In this document: positions 54,844-63,036 of the stretch, piece after piece | Layout of the letters: every line of letters starts with the position of its first letter | How positions within the stretch are numbered: position 1 is the first letter of the stretch | Assembly: GCF_900129295.1 (NCBI RefSeq) | Contig: NZ_FQUU01000013.1 | Location: 62,001-126,000 of the forward strand | Source: Flavisolibacter ginsengisoli DSM 18119 | GTDB taxonomy: Bacteria > Bacteroidota > Bacteroidia > Chitinophagales > Chitinophagaceae | Direction of reading: 5' to 3' | DNA: 64,000 nt | Translations under genes and position numbers: made by a program | Notes under the pieces: model-generated | What the model was told of the DNA's origin: nothing | Database searches by the model: none | What the model saw: only the letters and a program-made list of their open reading frames with translations

Positions 54844-55989
54844 TTAATTCCAGCTCTTCCTGGGCTTTTTCCATAAGGCAGGAGCAAAAATGATATAATA
54901 AATGAACATCCAGATATCCCAGAATAAAAACAATGAGAAAAGATCGTTTTCACCCAGTCGTTTCATTGCCTTATTCCAGATGATTGCCTGTGTAACCAAT
55001 CGGACAACAAGGGGTATCAGACTCCATCTCCAGTCAAATGTTATAGCTGTAGCAATAAACAGGGGATAGAAAAGGAAAAAGGAAAAAGTATATAAGCCCA
55101 ATAGAAACTTATGCGAGGATTTATAAAATTTGCCCGTACTGTAATGCCTGTTCTTTTGTCGCATCCATTCTTTCCAGCTGCGTTTTGGATTGGACAGGGT
55201 AAATGCTTCAGGATCCAGTACTACCGTTGTATTGTGTTTATTGGCTACTTTATTAATAAACAGGTCATCATCCCCGCTTGCAATATGGTTAATAGATGAA
55301 AAGCCTTTATTCTTAAAGAATAGATTCTTCTTATAGGCTAAATTTCTGCCTACACCCATGTAAGGCTTACCCGCCAGGGCATATCCAAAATATTGAAGGG
55401 CAGTATGAAACGTTTCAAACCGGATGATCTTATTCAAAAGGCCTGGCATCTTGGTATAAGCGCCATAGCCTAATGCTACTTCCACCCCGTTGCTAAAGGC
55501 ATCCTGCATTTTAAACATCCAATGTTCACTGGCAGGCACACAATCAGCATCCGTCAATAGCACGATCTCATGTTTTGCTTCTTTGATACCAATAGACAAA
55601 GGGAACTTTTTCCCTGCTATCATTTTAGCCTCCTGCGTGAGGTCAACTATCTGCAGCTTTTTGAATGTTTTCTGCAATTCAGCCAGTATGTATTTTGAAT
55701 CGTCAAGGGAGTTGTCATTGACAACAATTACTTCGTTGGTAGTAGCATACTCCTGCACTAATACGCCCGGAAGATGTCGCGCTAGGTTTTCATCCTCGTC
55801 ACGTGCGCAAATGACCACGGATACCGGGTGTTGCTGTGAATTTACTTTTGGCGCAGGTTTATAAAAAGCTACGCGTCTGAAGAAAAAAAGGTAGTAAAAC
55901 AGTTGTACGAGAGTAACTGCCACTAAAGCACAAAAAATAAGGAATTCCCACCTCATAAGCATGGGCGCGAAGATAGTAAAGCGCTCCAT
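54844..55989 (-). CDS. Membrane glycosyltransferase, family 2
   Basis: This 381-aa GT-A enzyme is anchored by an N-terminal TM helix (about 14-36) and two or three C-terminal ones (about 295-370). Motifs are VSVVICARDEDENL (nucleotide sugar), LLTDADCVPAS (the second Asp pair), GDDDLFI and a RQKNRHY substitute for QxxRW. This is the pattern of processive or lipid-linked family 2 enzymes; acceptor and sugar are unknown. Starts at 55989, 55962 and 55956 are all possible; I kept the longest. It is divergent from tgt. Confidence 0.85.
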   Translation of the reverse strand: MERFTIFAPMLMRWEFLIFCALVAVTLVQLFYYLFFFRRVAFYKPAPKVNSQQHPVSVVICARDEDENLARHLPGVLVQEYATTNEVIVVNDNSLDDSKYILAELQKTFKKLQIVDLTQEAKMIAGKKFPLSIGIKEAKHEIVLLTDADCVPASEHWMFKMQDAFSNGVEVALGYGAYTKMPGLLNKIIRFETFHTALQYFGYALAGKPYMGVGRNLAYKKNLFFKNKGFSSINHIASGDDDLFINKVANKHNTTVVLDPEAFTLSNPKRSWKEWMRQKNRHYSTGKFYKSSHKFLLGLYTFSFFLFYPLFIATAITFDWRWSLIPLVVRLVTQAIIWNKAMKRLGENDLFSLFLFWDIWMFIYYIIFAPALWKKPRKSWN

Positions 55990-56016
55990 TGCAAGCGCAG
56001 ACTGATTTTCACAAAT

Positions 56017-56046
56017 TTGGTATAAATCTCTTTGCCCTTATCTTGC
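56017..56046 (+). promoter_or_regulatory. Putative Bacteroidota promoter of tgt
   Basis: TTG at 56017-56019 and TATCTTGC at 56039-56046 are 19 nt apart, as in the Bacteroidota -33/-7 promoter (TTG-N19-TAnnTTTG; one mismatch in the -7 element). It lies 20 nt before the tgt ATG at 56067. It argues against a tgt start upstream of this. Confidence 0.45.
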
Positions 56047-56066
56047 AGCCCAATTTTTTAGATCTT

Positions 56067-57206
56067 ATGCCTGCTTTAGCCTTTGATTTATTGAAAACAG
56101 ATGACAGGAGTGCGGCCCGCGCAGGGAAGATCACTACCGACCATGGCCTTATTGAAACACCCATATTTATGCCGGTGGGCACAATTGGTAGTGTAAAAGC
56201 AGTTTCGCAACAGCAATTAAAATCTGAGGTGGACCCTCATATTATTTTAGGTAATACTTACCATTTGTACCTGCGCCCAGGCATGCAAACGCTGGAAGCT
56301 GCGGGAGGTTTGCACAATTTCATGAATTGGGACAGGCCAATTCTCACTGATAGCGGGGGCTTCCAGGTGTTTTCGCTTTCGGGCAACAGGAAGATCAATG
56401 AAGAAGGTGTGATGTTTCAAAGCCATATTGATGGCAGCCGACATTTATTTACGCCTGAAAAGGTTATGGATATAGAAAGAATTATCGGTGCCGACATTAT
56501 GATGGCCTTTGACGAATGCCCTCCGGCCAACTCTGAATATAAGTATGCACTGGATTCCATGAACCTGACCCACCGTTGGCTGGACAGGTGCTTCACTCAT
56601 TTCAATGGCACCCAGGATCGTTACGGCCATACTCAAAATTTGTTTCCAATTGTTCAAGGTGCGGTATTCCACGACCTGAGAAAAGCTTCCTGTGAATACG
56701 TCTCTTCAAAGAATGCTACAGGGAATGCCATAGGGGGACTTAGCGTAGGTGAGCCAGAGCCAGTGATGTACGAGATCTGCCAGCTTTGCTGCGAAAGCTT
56801 GCCCACCGAAAAACCCAGGTACCTGATGGGAGTAGGAACGCCCTGGAACATACTGGAGTGCATAGCCCTGGGCATAGACATGTTTGACTGCGTAATGCCT
56901 ACACGGAACGGCCGCAATGCCATGTTGTTTACCACCAAAGGCGTTATCAATATTGATAATAAGAAGTGGGAACAGGATTTTTCTCCTATTGATGATGGAC
57001 TGGATTCGGAATTCAGCCATTATTATAGTAAAGCCTATGTAAGACATTTATTCAAGGCTGGAGAACTACTTGGGCTGACCATTGCCTCTGTTCAAAACCT
57101 CGCCTTTTACCTCTGGCTGGTTAAAGAAGCCCGTAAGCATATTCTTGCCGGAGATTTCCTCTCCTGGAAAGAAGAAATGATCCCCATTTTAAAAACCAGG
57201 CTTTAA
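56067..57206 (+). CDS. tgt: Tgt, queuine/preQ1 tRNA-ribosyltransferase lacking zinc ligands
   Basis: This 379-aa TIM barrel swaps guanine-34 for a preQ1-type base in tRNA (queuosine path with queA at 1-207). Catalytic residues are D95 in LTDSGGFQVFSL and D274 in MFDCVMPTRNGRN. In E. coli-type Tgt a CxCxxC plus His site holds zinc; at those positions this protein reads L312-D-S314-E-F-S317 and Q343, so all four ligands are missing. The barrel is otherwise intact (HIDGSRHLFTPE, IVQGAVFHDLR). I chose the ATG at 56067: an in-frame stretch back to 55989 lies over the promoter. Confidence 0.93.
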   Translation: MPALAFDLLKTDDRSAARAGKITTDHGLIETPIFMPVGTIGSVKAVSQQQLKSEVDPHIILGNTYHLYLRPGMQTLEAAGGLHNFMNWDRPILTDSGGFQVFSLSGNRKINEEGVMFQSHIDGSRHLFTPEKVMDIERIIGADIMMAFDECPPANSEYKYALDSMNLTHRWLDRCFTHFNGTQDRYGHTQNLFPIVQGAVFHDLRKASCEYVSSKNATGNAIGGLSVGEPEPVMYEICQLCCESLPTEKPRYLMGVGTPWNILECIALGIDMFDCVMPTRNGRNAMLFTTKGVINIDNKKWEQDFSPIDDGLDSEFSHYYSKAYVRHLFKAGELLGLTIASVQNLAFYLWLVKEARKHILAGDFLSWKEEMIPILKTRL

Positions 57207-57690
57207 AAATACCCTCCGCTATTATTCCTTTCCTATACGTACTGCCTGGAATGAAAGCAGGGAGTTTAGAATAATTCATTCTCGCAAATGAATGCATTCT
57301 TTCCAATGCACCAGGTTAATTGCTTTTGTTTACGCCATTCCCTGGCTTTGGTTAATAAGGGCCATTTCTTTCAGGTACCCTTAATGCCAACTTCTTCCAT
57401 CTATATCCTATACATAAACCATGGATGTCCCGAGGATATCCCGACTCTATAAGAGTCGGCTTATCGTCGGCTTATCCTCGGGATATCCTCGGGATATCTA
57501 TGGGACATCCCTCCTTTTGGTTAGCCTTTGCATTATATGAAAAGGCTTTGACGATTGCAGGAATTGTGGTATACATGGATTTAGATCAGAATTTAAAAAA
57601 GAGTGGGTACATAGTGAGATAGGCGAGGGCATAACCGGCACTTGCCATTACATCAGCAGATCTTATATTGAAATGTTACCGGGGCTATCC
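57207..57690. other. 484-nt gene-free stretch between convergent tgt and lptG
   Basis: It holds the palindromic 11-bp array (57420-57507) in its middle. The left part (57207-57419) is unremarkable. An open frame over the array (57425-57622) simply translates the repeat. No clear T-tract terminator for either gene is visible, so the array itself may be the transcript end. Confidence 0.5.
57420..57507. repeat. Palindromic array of degenerate 11-bp units (copy 2)
   Basis: Eight consecutive in-phase 11-mers: CATGGATGTCC, CGAGGATATCC, CGACTCTATAA, GAGTCGGCTTA, TCGTCGGCTTA, TCCTCGGGATA (twice, identical), TCTATGGGACA. The left arm and the outer part of the right arm are inverted copies; the right arm is longer by exactly 33 bp (three units), as if units had been added on one side. 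The centre is the stem CCGACTCT / AGAGTCGG with loop ATA (57441-57459). Copy 1 at 18067-18198 has the same layout with other bases. The element is not coding. Confidence 0.88.
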
Positions 57691-58779
57691 TTATTTCGGG
57701 GCTTTTTTATAGAGATAGTAGGCCACAAAAGAAAATACAAGATTTGGGATCCATGCCGCTAACAGGGGAGGAAGGTTTCCTTTTACGGAGAAAGTGGTTG
57801 AAAACCTGTCGGAAACAATGAAAATCGCTGCGATCACTATTCCGATGGCCATATGGAGTCCACTGCCACCCCTGGTTTTGCGGCCGGCGATAGTTGCACC
57901 TATCAGGGTAAGTAATAAAACAGTGAATGGTGTAGCAGTTCTCCTGTATAATTCCACCTTAAGCGGGTTGAGGCCTTCGGAAGCCCTTGTTTCTTCAGTA
58001 TGGATATAGTTGGCCAGCTCCGGGGTGGTGAGGTTGTCTTTTAAATAATTGTCCACCTTCAATTCTTTTGGCTGTAGTTTCAGGTCAATATTCATGGAGG
58101 GAATATTTCTTATGGATTCCCCCAGGCTATCCAGGTTTCGCTCTACCACTGATAAAAGCTTCCAGTTATGTTTGGCAGTATCCCATTCCAGTCTTTGAGC
58201 CCTTAAGTTGTAGAACATCTTATTGTTCCTTACCTTATTTATAAATATTCCGGCGGCTGTTTTAGAAGATGTATCATAGTTCTTAATACCAACATACGTC
58301 ACAGAATCAATGCGACGGTAAATTGAACTGCTGCTAAAATTGGGATTGGGACCATTATTATCTATATAGGTAGTTTGAAAACGGCTCCGTATCTCATTAG
58401 CCCTGGGTAATACATACCGGGCTGCGAAAAACAGGCCTATTGCAAAGAACAGCCCCCCAATGAAATAGGGTCTTAACCACCGGTTGTATGTGGTGCCGCT
58501 GGCTAATATGGCTATCACCTCCGACTTTAAAGCCATTTTGCTTGTGAAAAATATTACGGCTATGAAAACAAATAGGGGGTAAAGCATTCCCCAGATAAAT
58601 GGTATAAACCCAATGTAATAATTATAGAATATCTCTCTAGTGCTAAGACCTGACTTTACAAAATCATCTGTTTTTTCGCTTATATCAATTGCCACTGCCA
58701 ATGTGGTCATGATAAGCATGCAGAAAAAGAATGTAAAAATGAATTTTCGAAGTATGTACCAGTCGATCTTGGTAAGCAT
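57691..58779 (-). CDS. lptG: LptF/LptG family permease of LPS export
   Basis: This 362-aa membrane protein has six TM helices, three at each end, with a periplasmic beta-jellyroll domain between (about 130-265). DWYILRKFIFTFFFCMLI opens it and TATPFTVLLLTLIGATIAGRK is the conserved block before TM4. It extracts lipopolysaccharide from the inner membrane with LptB. Whether it is LptF or LptG cannot be decided from this gene alone; the symbol is provisional. Side-by-side tgt and lptG are usual in Bacteroidota; here an 11-bp array lies between. Confidence 0.9.
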   Translation of the reverse strand: MLTKIDWYILRKFIFTFFFCMLIMTTLAVAIDISEKTDDFVKSGLSTREIFYNYYIGFIPFIWGMLYPLFVFIAVIFFTSKMALKSEVIAILASGTTYNRWLRPYFIGGLFFAIGLFFAARYVLPRANEIRSRFQTTYIDNNGPNPNFSSSSIYRRIDSVTYVGIKNYDTSSKTAAGIFINKVRNNKMFYNLRAQRLEWDTAKHNWKLLSVVERNLDSLGESIRNIPSMNIDLKLQPKELKVDNYLKDNLTTPELANYIHTEETRASEGLNPLKVELYRRTATPFTVLLLTLIGATIAGRKTRGGSGLHMAIGIVIAAIFIVSDRFSTTFSVKGNLPPLLAAWIPNLVFSFVAYYLYKKAPK

Positions 58780-58886
58780 GACAGCGAAGTAAATATATAA
58801 TTGGAAGAATAGCTGAAAAGAAATGATAAGTTTTGCTGCGTAAGTAAGTTATATGAGCAATGTAATTGTTTAATTGTCAGCTTTTT

Positions 58887-58916
58887 TTGTTGCAACAACC
58901 TCATTCTATAACTTTA
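58887..58916 (+). promoter_or_regulatory. Putative Bacteroidota promoter of gltA
   Basis: TTG (58887-58889), a 19-nt spacer and TAACTTTA (58909-58916, one mismatch to TAnnTTTG) form a plausible -33/-7 promoter. It lies 44 nt before the gltA ATG at 58960. Confidence 0.45.
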
Positions 58917-58959
58917 GGGCCCTAACGATTATCCTACATAAACAAGTAAAATAGAAAAA

Positions 58960-60285
58960 ATGGGTGTTATAAAGGACAGGTTTAAGGAAAAAGCGGATGT
59001 GCTTGCAGCAGAAATTAAAGATCTTTTAAAGGAGCATGGGTCTAAGGTGATCGGTGAAGTGCAATTGGCGCAGATCTACCAGGGCATGCGTGGTATAACC
59101 GGATTGGTAACAGAAACATCATTGCTGGATGCCCAAGATGGAATCCGTTTCAGAGGCTATTCTATTCCTGAACTCCAGGAAAAACTTCCCAAAGCAGAAG
59201 GCGGCTCGGAGCCTTTGCCGGAAGGCTTATTTCACCTGATGCTGGTGGGTGAACTGCCAACTGATGCTGATGCGCAACATGTAACATCTGTGTGGCAACG
59301 CAGAAGCCATGTTCCTAATCATGTGTTTGCAACCATAGAAGCATTGCCGGTAACTGCTCATCCCATGACCCAGTTCGTGGTAGCAATCATGGCTTTACAA
59401 ACCGAAAGCCAGTTTGCCAAGCGCTATGCTGCGGGAATGAATAAGAAAGAATATTGGGATGCTGTATTTGATGATTCAATGGACCTTATAGCCAGGTTGC
59501 CACGGGTAGCAGCGTATATCTATCGCAGAAAATATAAGAATGGTGATCATATACAGCCTAATGGTTTATTGGACTGGGCAGGAAATTTTGCCCATATGAT
59601 GGGATACCAGGATGAAAGCTTCAAGGAATTAATGCGCTTATATATGACCATCCATGCCGACCATGAGGGTGGTAACGTTTCTGCTCATACGACGCATCTT
59701 GTGGGATCTGCCTTGAGCGATCCTTATCTAAGCTATGCCGCGGGCATGAATGGATTGGCAGGTCCTTTACATGGGTTGGCCAACCAGGAAGTGATCAAAT
59801 GGATATTTGAATTGCGGGAGAATCTGAATACAGATCTGCCAAGTAAAGAGCAGATAGCTGAATATGTAAAAAAGACCCTAAGTGAAGGGAAAGTAGTTCC
59901 GGGATACGGCCATGCTGTATTAAGAAAAACCGACCCGCGTTTTACTGCCCAAATGGAATTTGGTAAAAAGCATATGCCTGACGATCCATTGGTGCAAACT
60001 GTCTGGAATATTTATGAAACCGTGCCTCCAATACTTCAATCATTAGGTAAGATCAAGAACCCATGGCCAAATGTTGATGCGCATAGTGGGGCTTTGCTGG
60101 TACATTTTGGAATGGTGGAGTATGAATTCTACACCGTATTATTTGCAGTGAGCCGTGCGCTTGGCGTATTAGCTAGCCTTTGCTGGGACAGGGCTCTAGG
60201 ATTTCCACTGGAAAGACCCAAATCTGTTAGTACAAGGCTGGTAAAAAAATGGCTGAAAGGTGAAGACGAGATCTGGGGTGATTAA
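58960..60285 (+). CDS. gltA: Citrate synthase, mitochondrial/eukaryotic type
   Basis: This 441-aa enzyme condenses acetyl-CoA and oxaloacetate, the first step of the TCA cycle. The sequence resembles animal mitochondrial citrate synthase, not the usual bacterial type: [47 protein letters not shown]. Catalytic His residues lie in [11 protein letters not shown] and [13 protein letters not shown] and the Asp in [10 protein letters not shown]. The enzyme is probably dimeric and not inhibited by NADH, as for the eukaryotic type. It is monocistronic with its own terminator. Confidence 0.95.
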   Translation: MGVIKDRFKEKADVLAAEIKDLLKEHGSKVIGEVQLAQIYQGMRGITGLVTETSLLDAQDGIRFRGYSIPELQEKLPKAEGGSEPLPEGLFHLMLVGELPTDADAQHVTSVWQRRSHVPNHVFATIEALPVTAHPMTQFVVAIMALQTESQFAKRYAAGMNKKEYWDAVFDDSMDLIARLPRVAAYIYRRKYKNGDHIQPNGLLDWAGNFAHMMGYQDESFKELMRLYMTIHADHEGGNVSAHTTHLVGSALSDPYLSYAAGMNGLAGPLHGLANQEVIKWIFELRENLNTDLPSKEQIAEYVKKTLSEGKVVPGYGHAVLRKTDPRFTAQMEFGKKHMPDDPLVQTVWNIYETVPPILQSLGKIKNPWPNVDAHSGALLVHFGMVEYEFYTVLFAVSRALGVLASLCWDRALGFPLERPKSVSTRLVKKWLKGEDEIWGD

Positions 60286-60306
60286 GATTATACCCACAAA
60301 AAAATT

Positions 60307-60336
60307 AAAGCTCTCAATATATATTGGGAGCTTTTT
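60307..60336 (+). terminator. Terminator of gltA
   Basis: AAAGCTCTCAAT and ATTGGGAGCTTT pair around a 4-nt loop (one G-T wobble), followed by a T run to 60336. It starts 22 nt after the gltA stop codon. Confidence 0.85.
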
Positions 60337-60394
60337 ATTTTAAAAGGATATCAATATTCCTTTAGGGAAGTAAGAGTCCCTCGTGAATTAGTAG

Positions 60395-60739
60395 TTAGAA
60401 AAAATTATCTAATGATTTGAGACTGATAGGCTTTTCCCAGATGGTAAGTTTAGCTCCATCTAGTTCAGTGGGCATGGTAGGCCGGAAAGCACTGATCAAA
60501 TGAAATTGGATATCCGGGTACTTTTTAAATAGATCCGGTAGTTTATCCCATCCCAGTCCATCAGGCAGATTGTAATCAATAAACAGGTAATCCGGAACAA
60601 TCTCATTTAGCCTGGAAATACCGTCACCCAGTGTATGTGCTATATATACCTCATAGTTCTTTCGCAGGAAATAGGTCTTCATGAGCAGACATAAGTCTAC
60701 CTCATCATCAATAATTAATACTTTTTTCCTCGTTATCAT
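60395..60739 (-). CDS. Single-domain response regulator
   Basis: This 114-aa receiver domain has no output domain. KKVLIIDDEVDLCLLM holds the acidic pair (D11, D12), D55 in FIDYNLPDG is the phosphorylation site, S83 replaces the conserved Thr/Ser and K103 lies in WEKPISL. Such stand-alone receivers serve as phosphorelay shuttles. No histidine kinase is adjacent. The gene is divergent from the YtxH gene at 60942; the shared upstream region carries repeated ATCATAC motifs. Confidence 0.9.
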   Translation of the reverse strand: MITRKKVLIIDDEVDLCLLMKTYFLRKNYEVYIAHTLGDGISRLNEIVPDYLFIDYNLPDGLGWDKLPDLFKKYPDIQFHLISAFRPTMPTELDGAKLTIWEKPISLKSLDNFF

Positions 60740-60768
60740 AGCTCTTCTAATGTCTTTATTCCTAAATT

Positions 60769-60891
60769 ATCATACCAGTCTTAAATCGGGACAATATCGA
60801 TTACATCTATAAAATTATGGGATTGATGTATATCATACACATTCTCTTTCAATTATTATTATCAGTCTCTAAATGAGGTGTTTGGTATGAT
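60769..60891. promoter_or_regulatory. Repeated ATCATAC motifs between response regulator and YtxH genes
   Basis: ATCATACC (60769-60776), ATCATACA (60832-60839) and the inverse GGTATGAT (60884-60891) occur in the 202-nt divergent region. The middle one is part of a short palindrome TGTAT-ATC-ATACA (60827-60839). They could be binding sites of a regulator for one or both genes; function is inference. Confidence 0.35.
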
Positions 60892-60941
60892 TATTTAAAC
60901 ATTACAATCAAAAATTACTCACCTCATAAATAGTTATCATT

Positions 60942-61199
60942 ATGACAACGAAATCAAAAATCATCCTTGGATTAGTAGGAGCAGCGGCCGCAGGTGTGGT
61001 TGTGGGTTTACTTTTGGCTCCTGATAAAGGAACTGAATTAAGATCTAAGATCTCCCGGAAAACAGGCGACTGGACCAGTCATTTATCAGACCTTTTTGCG
61101 AGTGCAAAAGATGAAGTAGGCAATATGGCAAGAAAAGGATCCAGGGCTGCAGCAGATGCGGGAAATAAATTCAACAATGTAACTGAGAACTTCAGTTAA
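60942..61199 (+). CDS. YtxH domain stress protein
   Basis: This 85-aa protein has an N-terminal glycine-rich TM helix (KIILGLVGAAAAGVVVGLLLAP, about 6-27) and then DKGTELRSKISRK, the YtxH signature. The rest is a helical, Ala/Lys-rich tail. YtxH-type proteins are induced by general stress in other bacteria; function is unknown. It starts a three-gene unit with the holin-like gene (55-nt gap) and the gene at 61631. Confidence 0.85.
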   Translation: MTTKSKIILGLVGAAAAGVVVGLLLAPDKGTELRSKISRKTGDWTSHLSDLFASAKDEVGNMARKGSRAAADAGNKFNNVTENFS

Positions 61200-61254
61200 T
61201 ATTGAAATATGTGCAGGTCATTTATTGGCCTGCACTTCTTTTACCTGAAATACC

Positions 61255-61644
61255 ATGCGCATGGAAGATTTTGCAACTCAAACCGGAACTACTCCAAAAG
61301 AAGATCTGAAAACGAAAGCTACTCATTTAAAGGACCATGCAAGTGAATATGTAAAGACTTATGTGCAGTTGGCCAAAGCAAAGGCTACTATTGGTGCATC
61401 TAACGCGGCTTCAGGGATCGTAATTGCCGTTTCGGCTGTTCTATTTACTTTCTTCTTTTTAATATTTGCCTTTACAGGTGTTGCCTGGTGGTTGGGTGGC
61501 TTGTTAAACAGCCCGGCTGGAGGATTTTTCTGCGTAGCAGGCTTCTTCCTGCTTTTAATTATTTTGGTAGTGGCACTACGTAAAAAGGTTATTGTTCCAA
61601 TGATCAGGAATTCAATCATCAGTAAGGTTTATGAAAAAGATTAA
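61255..61644 (+). CDS. Phage-holin-superfamily-like membrane protein (YqjE/Holin-X type)
   Basis: This 129-aa protein has a soluble N-terminus with a helix (KDHASEYVKTYVQLAKAK) and two TM helices (about 56-80 and 89-106), the layout of PF07332/DUF1469 proteins. Despite the family name it is a chromosomal gene in a stress cassette similar in layout to E. coli yqjD-yqjE-yqjK, not a phage lysis gene. Starts at 61255 and 61261 are both possible. It overlaps the next gene by 14 nt. Confidence 0.75.
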   Translation: MRMEDFATQTGTTPKEDLKTKATHLKDHASEYVKTYVQLAKAKATIGASNAASGIVIAVSAVLFTFFFLIFAFTGVAWWLGGLLNSPAGGFFCVAGFFLLLIILVVALRKKVIVPMIRNSIISKVYEKD

Positions 61645-62038
61645 AACATACGAAGATCTTTTACAGGAAGAACAGCGATTGTTGTCGCAGTTGAAAGCTT
61701 CCGAGCTTTTGATACGTGATGATATAGCAGGGGTAAAGGAAGGACTTAAGCCTATAGGTAAGGTTATGAAGACGATCAGCAAGTTCACTACACGGGATAA
61801 AACCGGAGCCTTTGCTAATTTCGGCTTAGACTTTAGCGTAGACCTGTTGGTACGAAGAATATTGCTGGCTAAAGCAGGCTGGCTTACCAAGATAGTAATA
61901 CCATATGTTGTTAAGAACTATTCTTCACATTTCATTTCTGAACAACAAAAGGCCAAGTTGATGCAAAAGATAAGTAACATTCTTTCCAAACTGCGTCCTA
62001 AACCCGATACGGCACATACTGCAGAATCTGCTCGCTAG
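61631..62038 (+). CDS. Hypothetical protein downstream of the holin-like gene
   Basis: This 135-aa basic protein has an N-terminal coiled-coil-like helix (TYEDLLQEEQRLLSQLKASE) and a moderately hydrophobic middle (about 85-105) that may touch the membrane. I do not recognise a family. Its start overlaps the holin-like gene by 14 nt, so it is translationally coupled and probably works with it; the position resembles that of yqjK. Confidence 0.65.
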   Translation: MKKIKTYEDLLQEEQRLLSQLKASELLIRDDIAGVKEGLKPIGKVMKTISKFTTRDKTGAFANFGLDFSVDLLVRRILLAKAGWLTKIVIPYVVKNYSSHFISEQQKAKLMQKISNILSKLRPKPDTAHTAESAR

Positions 62039-62103
62039 TGTTTTGGAATGAGAGTGCGCTGCAATAATCTGTTCCAGTGAATTTGTTAAAACAGCAGTTT
62101 AAT

Positions 62104-62151
62104 GTACAATAAGTACCTGGCTGGCAAAACAGGTACAATTTTTAGGTACTT
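62104..62151 (+). promoter_or_regulatory. GTACC inverted-repeat cluster upstream of the 71-aa gene
   Basis: GTACCTG (62113-62119) can pair with CAGGTAC (62130-62136), while AAGTACCT (62111-62118) can pair with AGGTACTT (62144-62151). The two pairings share the left arm and exclude each other. This sits 27 nt before the ATG at 62178. It may be an operator with three half-sites or an RNA switch-like leader. Confidence 0.4.
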
Positions 62152-62177
62152 ATAATTCATTACAAATTAAATACTGT

Positions 62178-62393
62178 ATGGAAAGGAGCAATAACAATCA
62201 GTCAACCAGTGAAAGACTACAGGATACTAATAAAGGTTTTCCTGACATGACACCCAGAAGGATTGGTGGAGATGATAGTCTTGCTGAAACATCTCCGAAC
62301 GATAGCCGTGCAGATGAAAAAGTATTAAGTAATAGAAACAGTAACTACAATTCAGATCGAAAGAATAATAACGATAGTGAGGTTGGTGAATGA
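62178..62393 (+). CDS. Small disordered hydrophilic protein
   Basis: This 71-aa protein has almost no hydrophobic residues; Asn, Ser, Asp, Arg and Glu make up most of it (for example SNYNSDRKNNNDSEVGE at the end). It is likely intrinsically disordered, a type often seen among desiccation or osmotic stress proteins. No family is known to me. The coding call rests on the clean ATG start, a terminator downstream at 62548 and its place in a cluster of similar small genes. Confidence 0.5.
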   Translation: MERSNNNQSTSERLQDTNKGFPDMTPRRIGGDDSLAETSPNDSRADEKVLSNRNSNYNSDRKNNNDSEVGE

Positions 62394-62547
62394 TGATAAA
62401 AAATGACCGGAAATGATACTAAGATGAATCAATGATAATAGACTGGTCTTTACAAAACCTGGAATGTGTCAATAAGTTTAGGTGGATGGATAATAAATTT
62501 CCAGGTATAACATTTCAAATTTTTTGTCATCAGAGGGTTAGGTTTGA

Positions 62548-62585
62548 AAGTGGCCTCCGTTAAATCGGTGGCCACTTCTTTTTAT
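62548..62585 (+). terminator. Terminator after the 71-aa gene
   Basis: AAGTGGCC (62548-62555) pairs with GGCCACTT (62570-62577), extended by CCG/CGG across a T-T mismatch, with loop TTAAAT. CTTTTT follows. It lies 155 nt after the stop codon, leaving a long 3' region in which I see nothing else. Confidence 0.8.
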
Positions 62586-62649
62586 ATAATGGTCTAAGCT
62601 TAATATAAAGGCACAGTATGCATGCGCCTTTAATAAAATAGCAATTACA

Positions 62650-62817
62650 TTAATCTACTCTTCTAAATCCGCCTGCAATTAAGGATAATACAAACAAGAC
62701 CAGGAAAATATAGAATAGAATCTTTGCAATTGAAGCTGCACCAGCAGCGATTCCGCCAAAACCAAAAATAGCTGCGATAATGGCGATTACTAAAAAGATA
62801 ATTGTCCAGCGTAGCAT
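62650..62817 (-). CDS. DUF1328 family small membrane protein (YtjA-like)
   Basis: This 55-aa protein starts [20 protein letters not shown] and continues [15 protein letters not shown], then ends [14 protein letters not shown]. Two TM helices with the central FGFGGIA motif are the hallmark of DUF1328/YtjA, whose genes are often stress-induced. The frame is read on the minus strand with ATG at 62817 and TAA at 62650. It is too short for usual length cut-offs but the family match is strong. Confidence 0.85.
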   Translation of the reverse strand: MLRWTIIFLVIAIIAAIFGFGGIAAGAASIAKILFYIFLVLFVLSLIAGGFRRVD

Positions 62818-62870
62818 AAGTTATAGTTTTTGTATGGTTAATAAATCTTCAATGGTAGTAATTAAAGAAT

Positions 62871-63000
62871 TGTACCATAAAGTTTTTCTGCTGACCATAC
62901 TTAGGTAGAATTGGGTAAAATAATTTGAGGAATATGTTCCACTAACAATTGATTTTCAGTCTCAATAGGGTAAATTAAAGAGGTAAAATATTATGGTACA
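62871..63000. promoter_or_regulatory. 10-bp inverted repeat TGTACCATAA / TTATGGTACA in a divergent region
   Basis: TGTACCATAA (62871-62880) and its exact reverse complement TTATGGTACA (62991-63000) flank the shared upstream region of the DUF1328 gene (minus) and the 65-aa gene (plus). They are 110 bp apart, too far for a normal hairpin, so two operators in opposite orientation are likely. The GTACC core also occurs at 62113, 62132 and 62145. Confidence 0.4.
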
Positions 63001-63036
63001 TTTTTTAATATAAAAAAGAGTAGAAGATAATCAATC

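Noticed and set aside
55989-56066. In-frame N-terminal extension of tgt
   Set aside because: Lies over the TTG-N19-TATCTTGC promoter-like sequence; family start MPALAFDLL fits 56067.
57425-57622. 65-aa open frame over the second 11-bp array
   Set aside because: It only translates the repeat (an 11-bp unit shifts frame every unit) and has no start context or family pattern.
61255-61644. Phage lysis cassette
   Set aside because: The holin-like gene has no endolysin or other phage genes nearby and sits with YtxH and DUF1328 genes, so a chromosomal stress protein is more likely.
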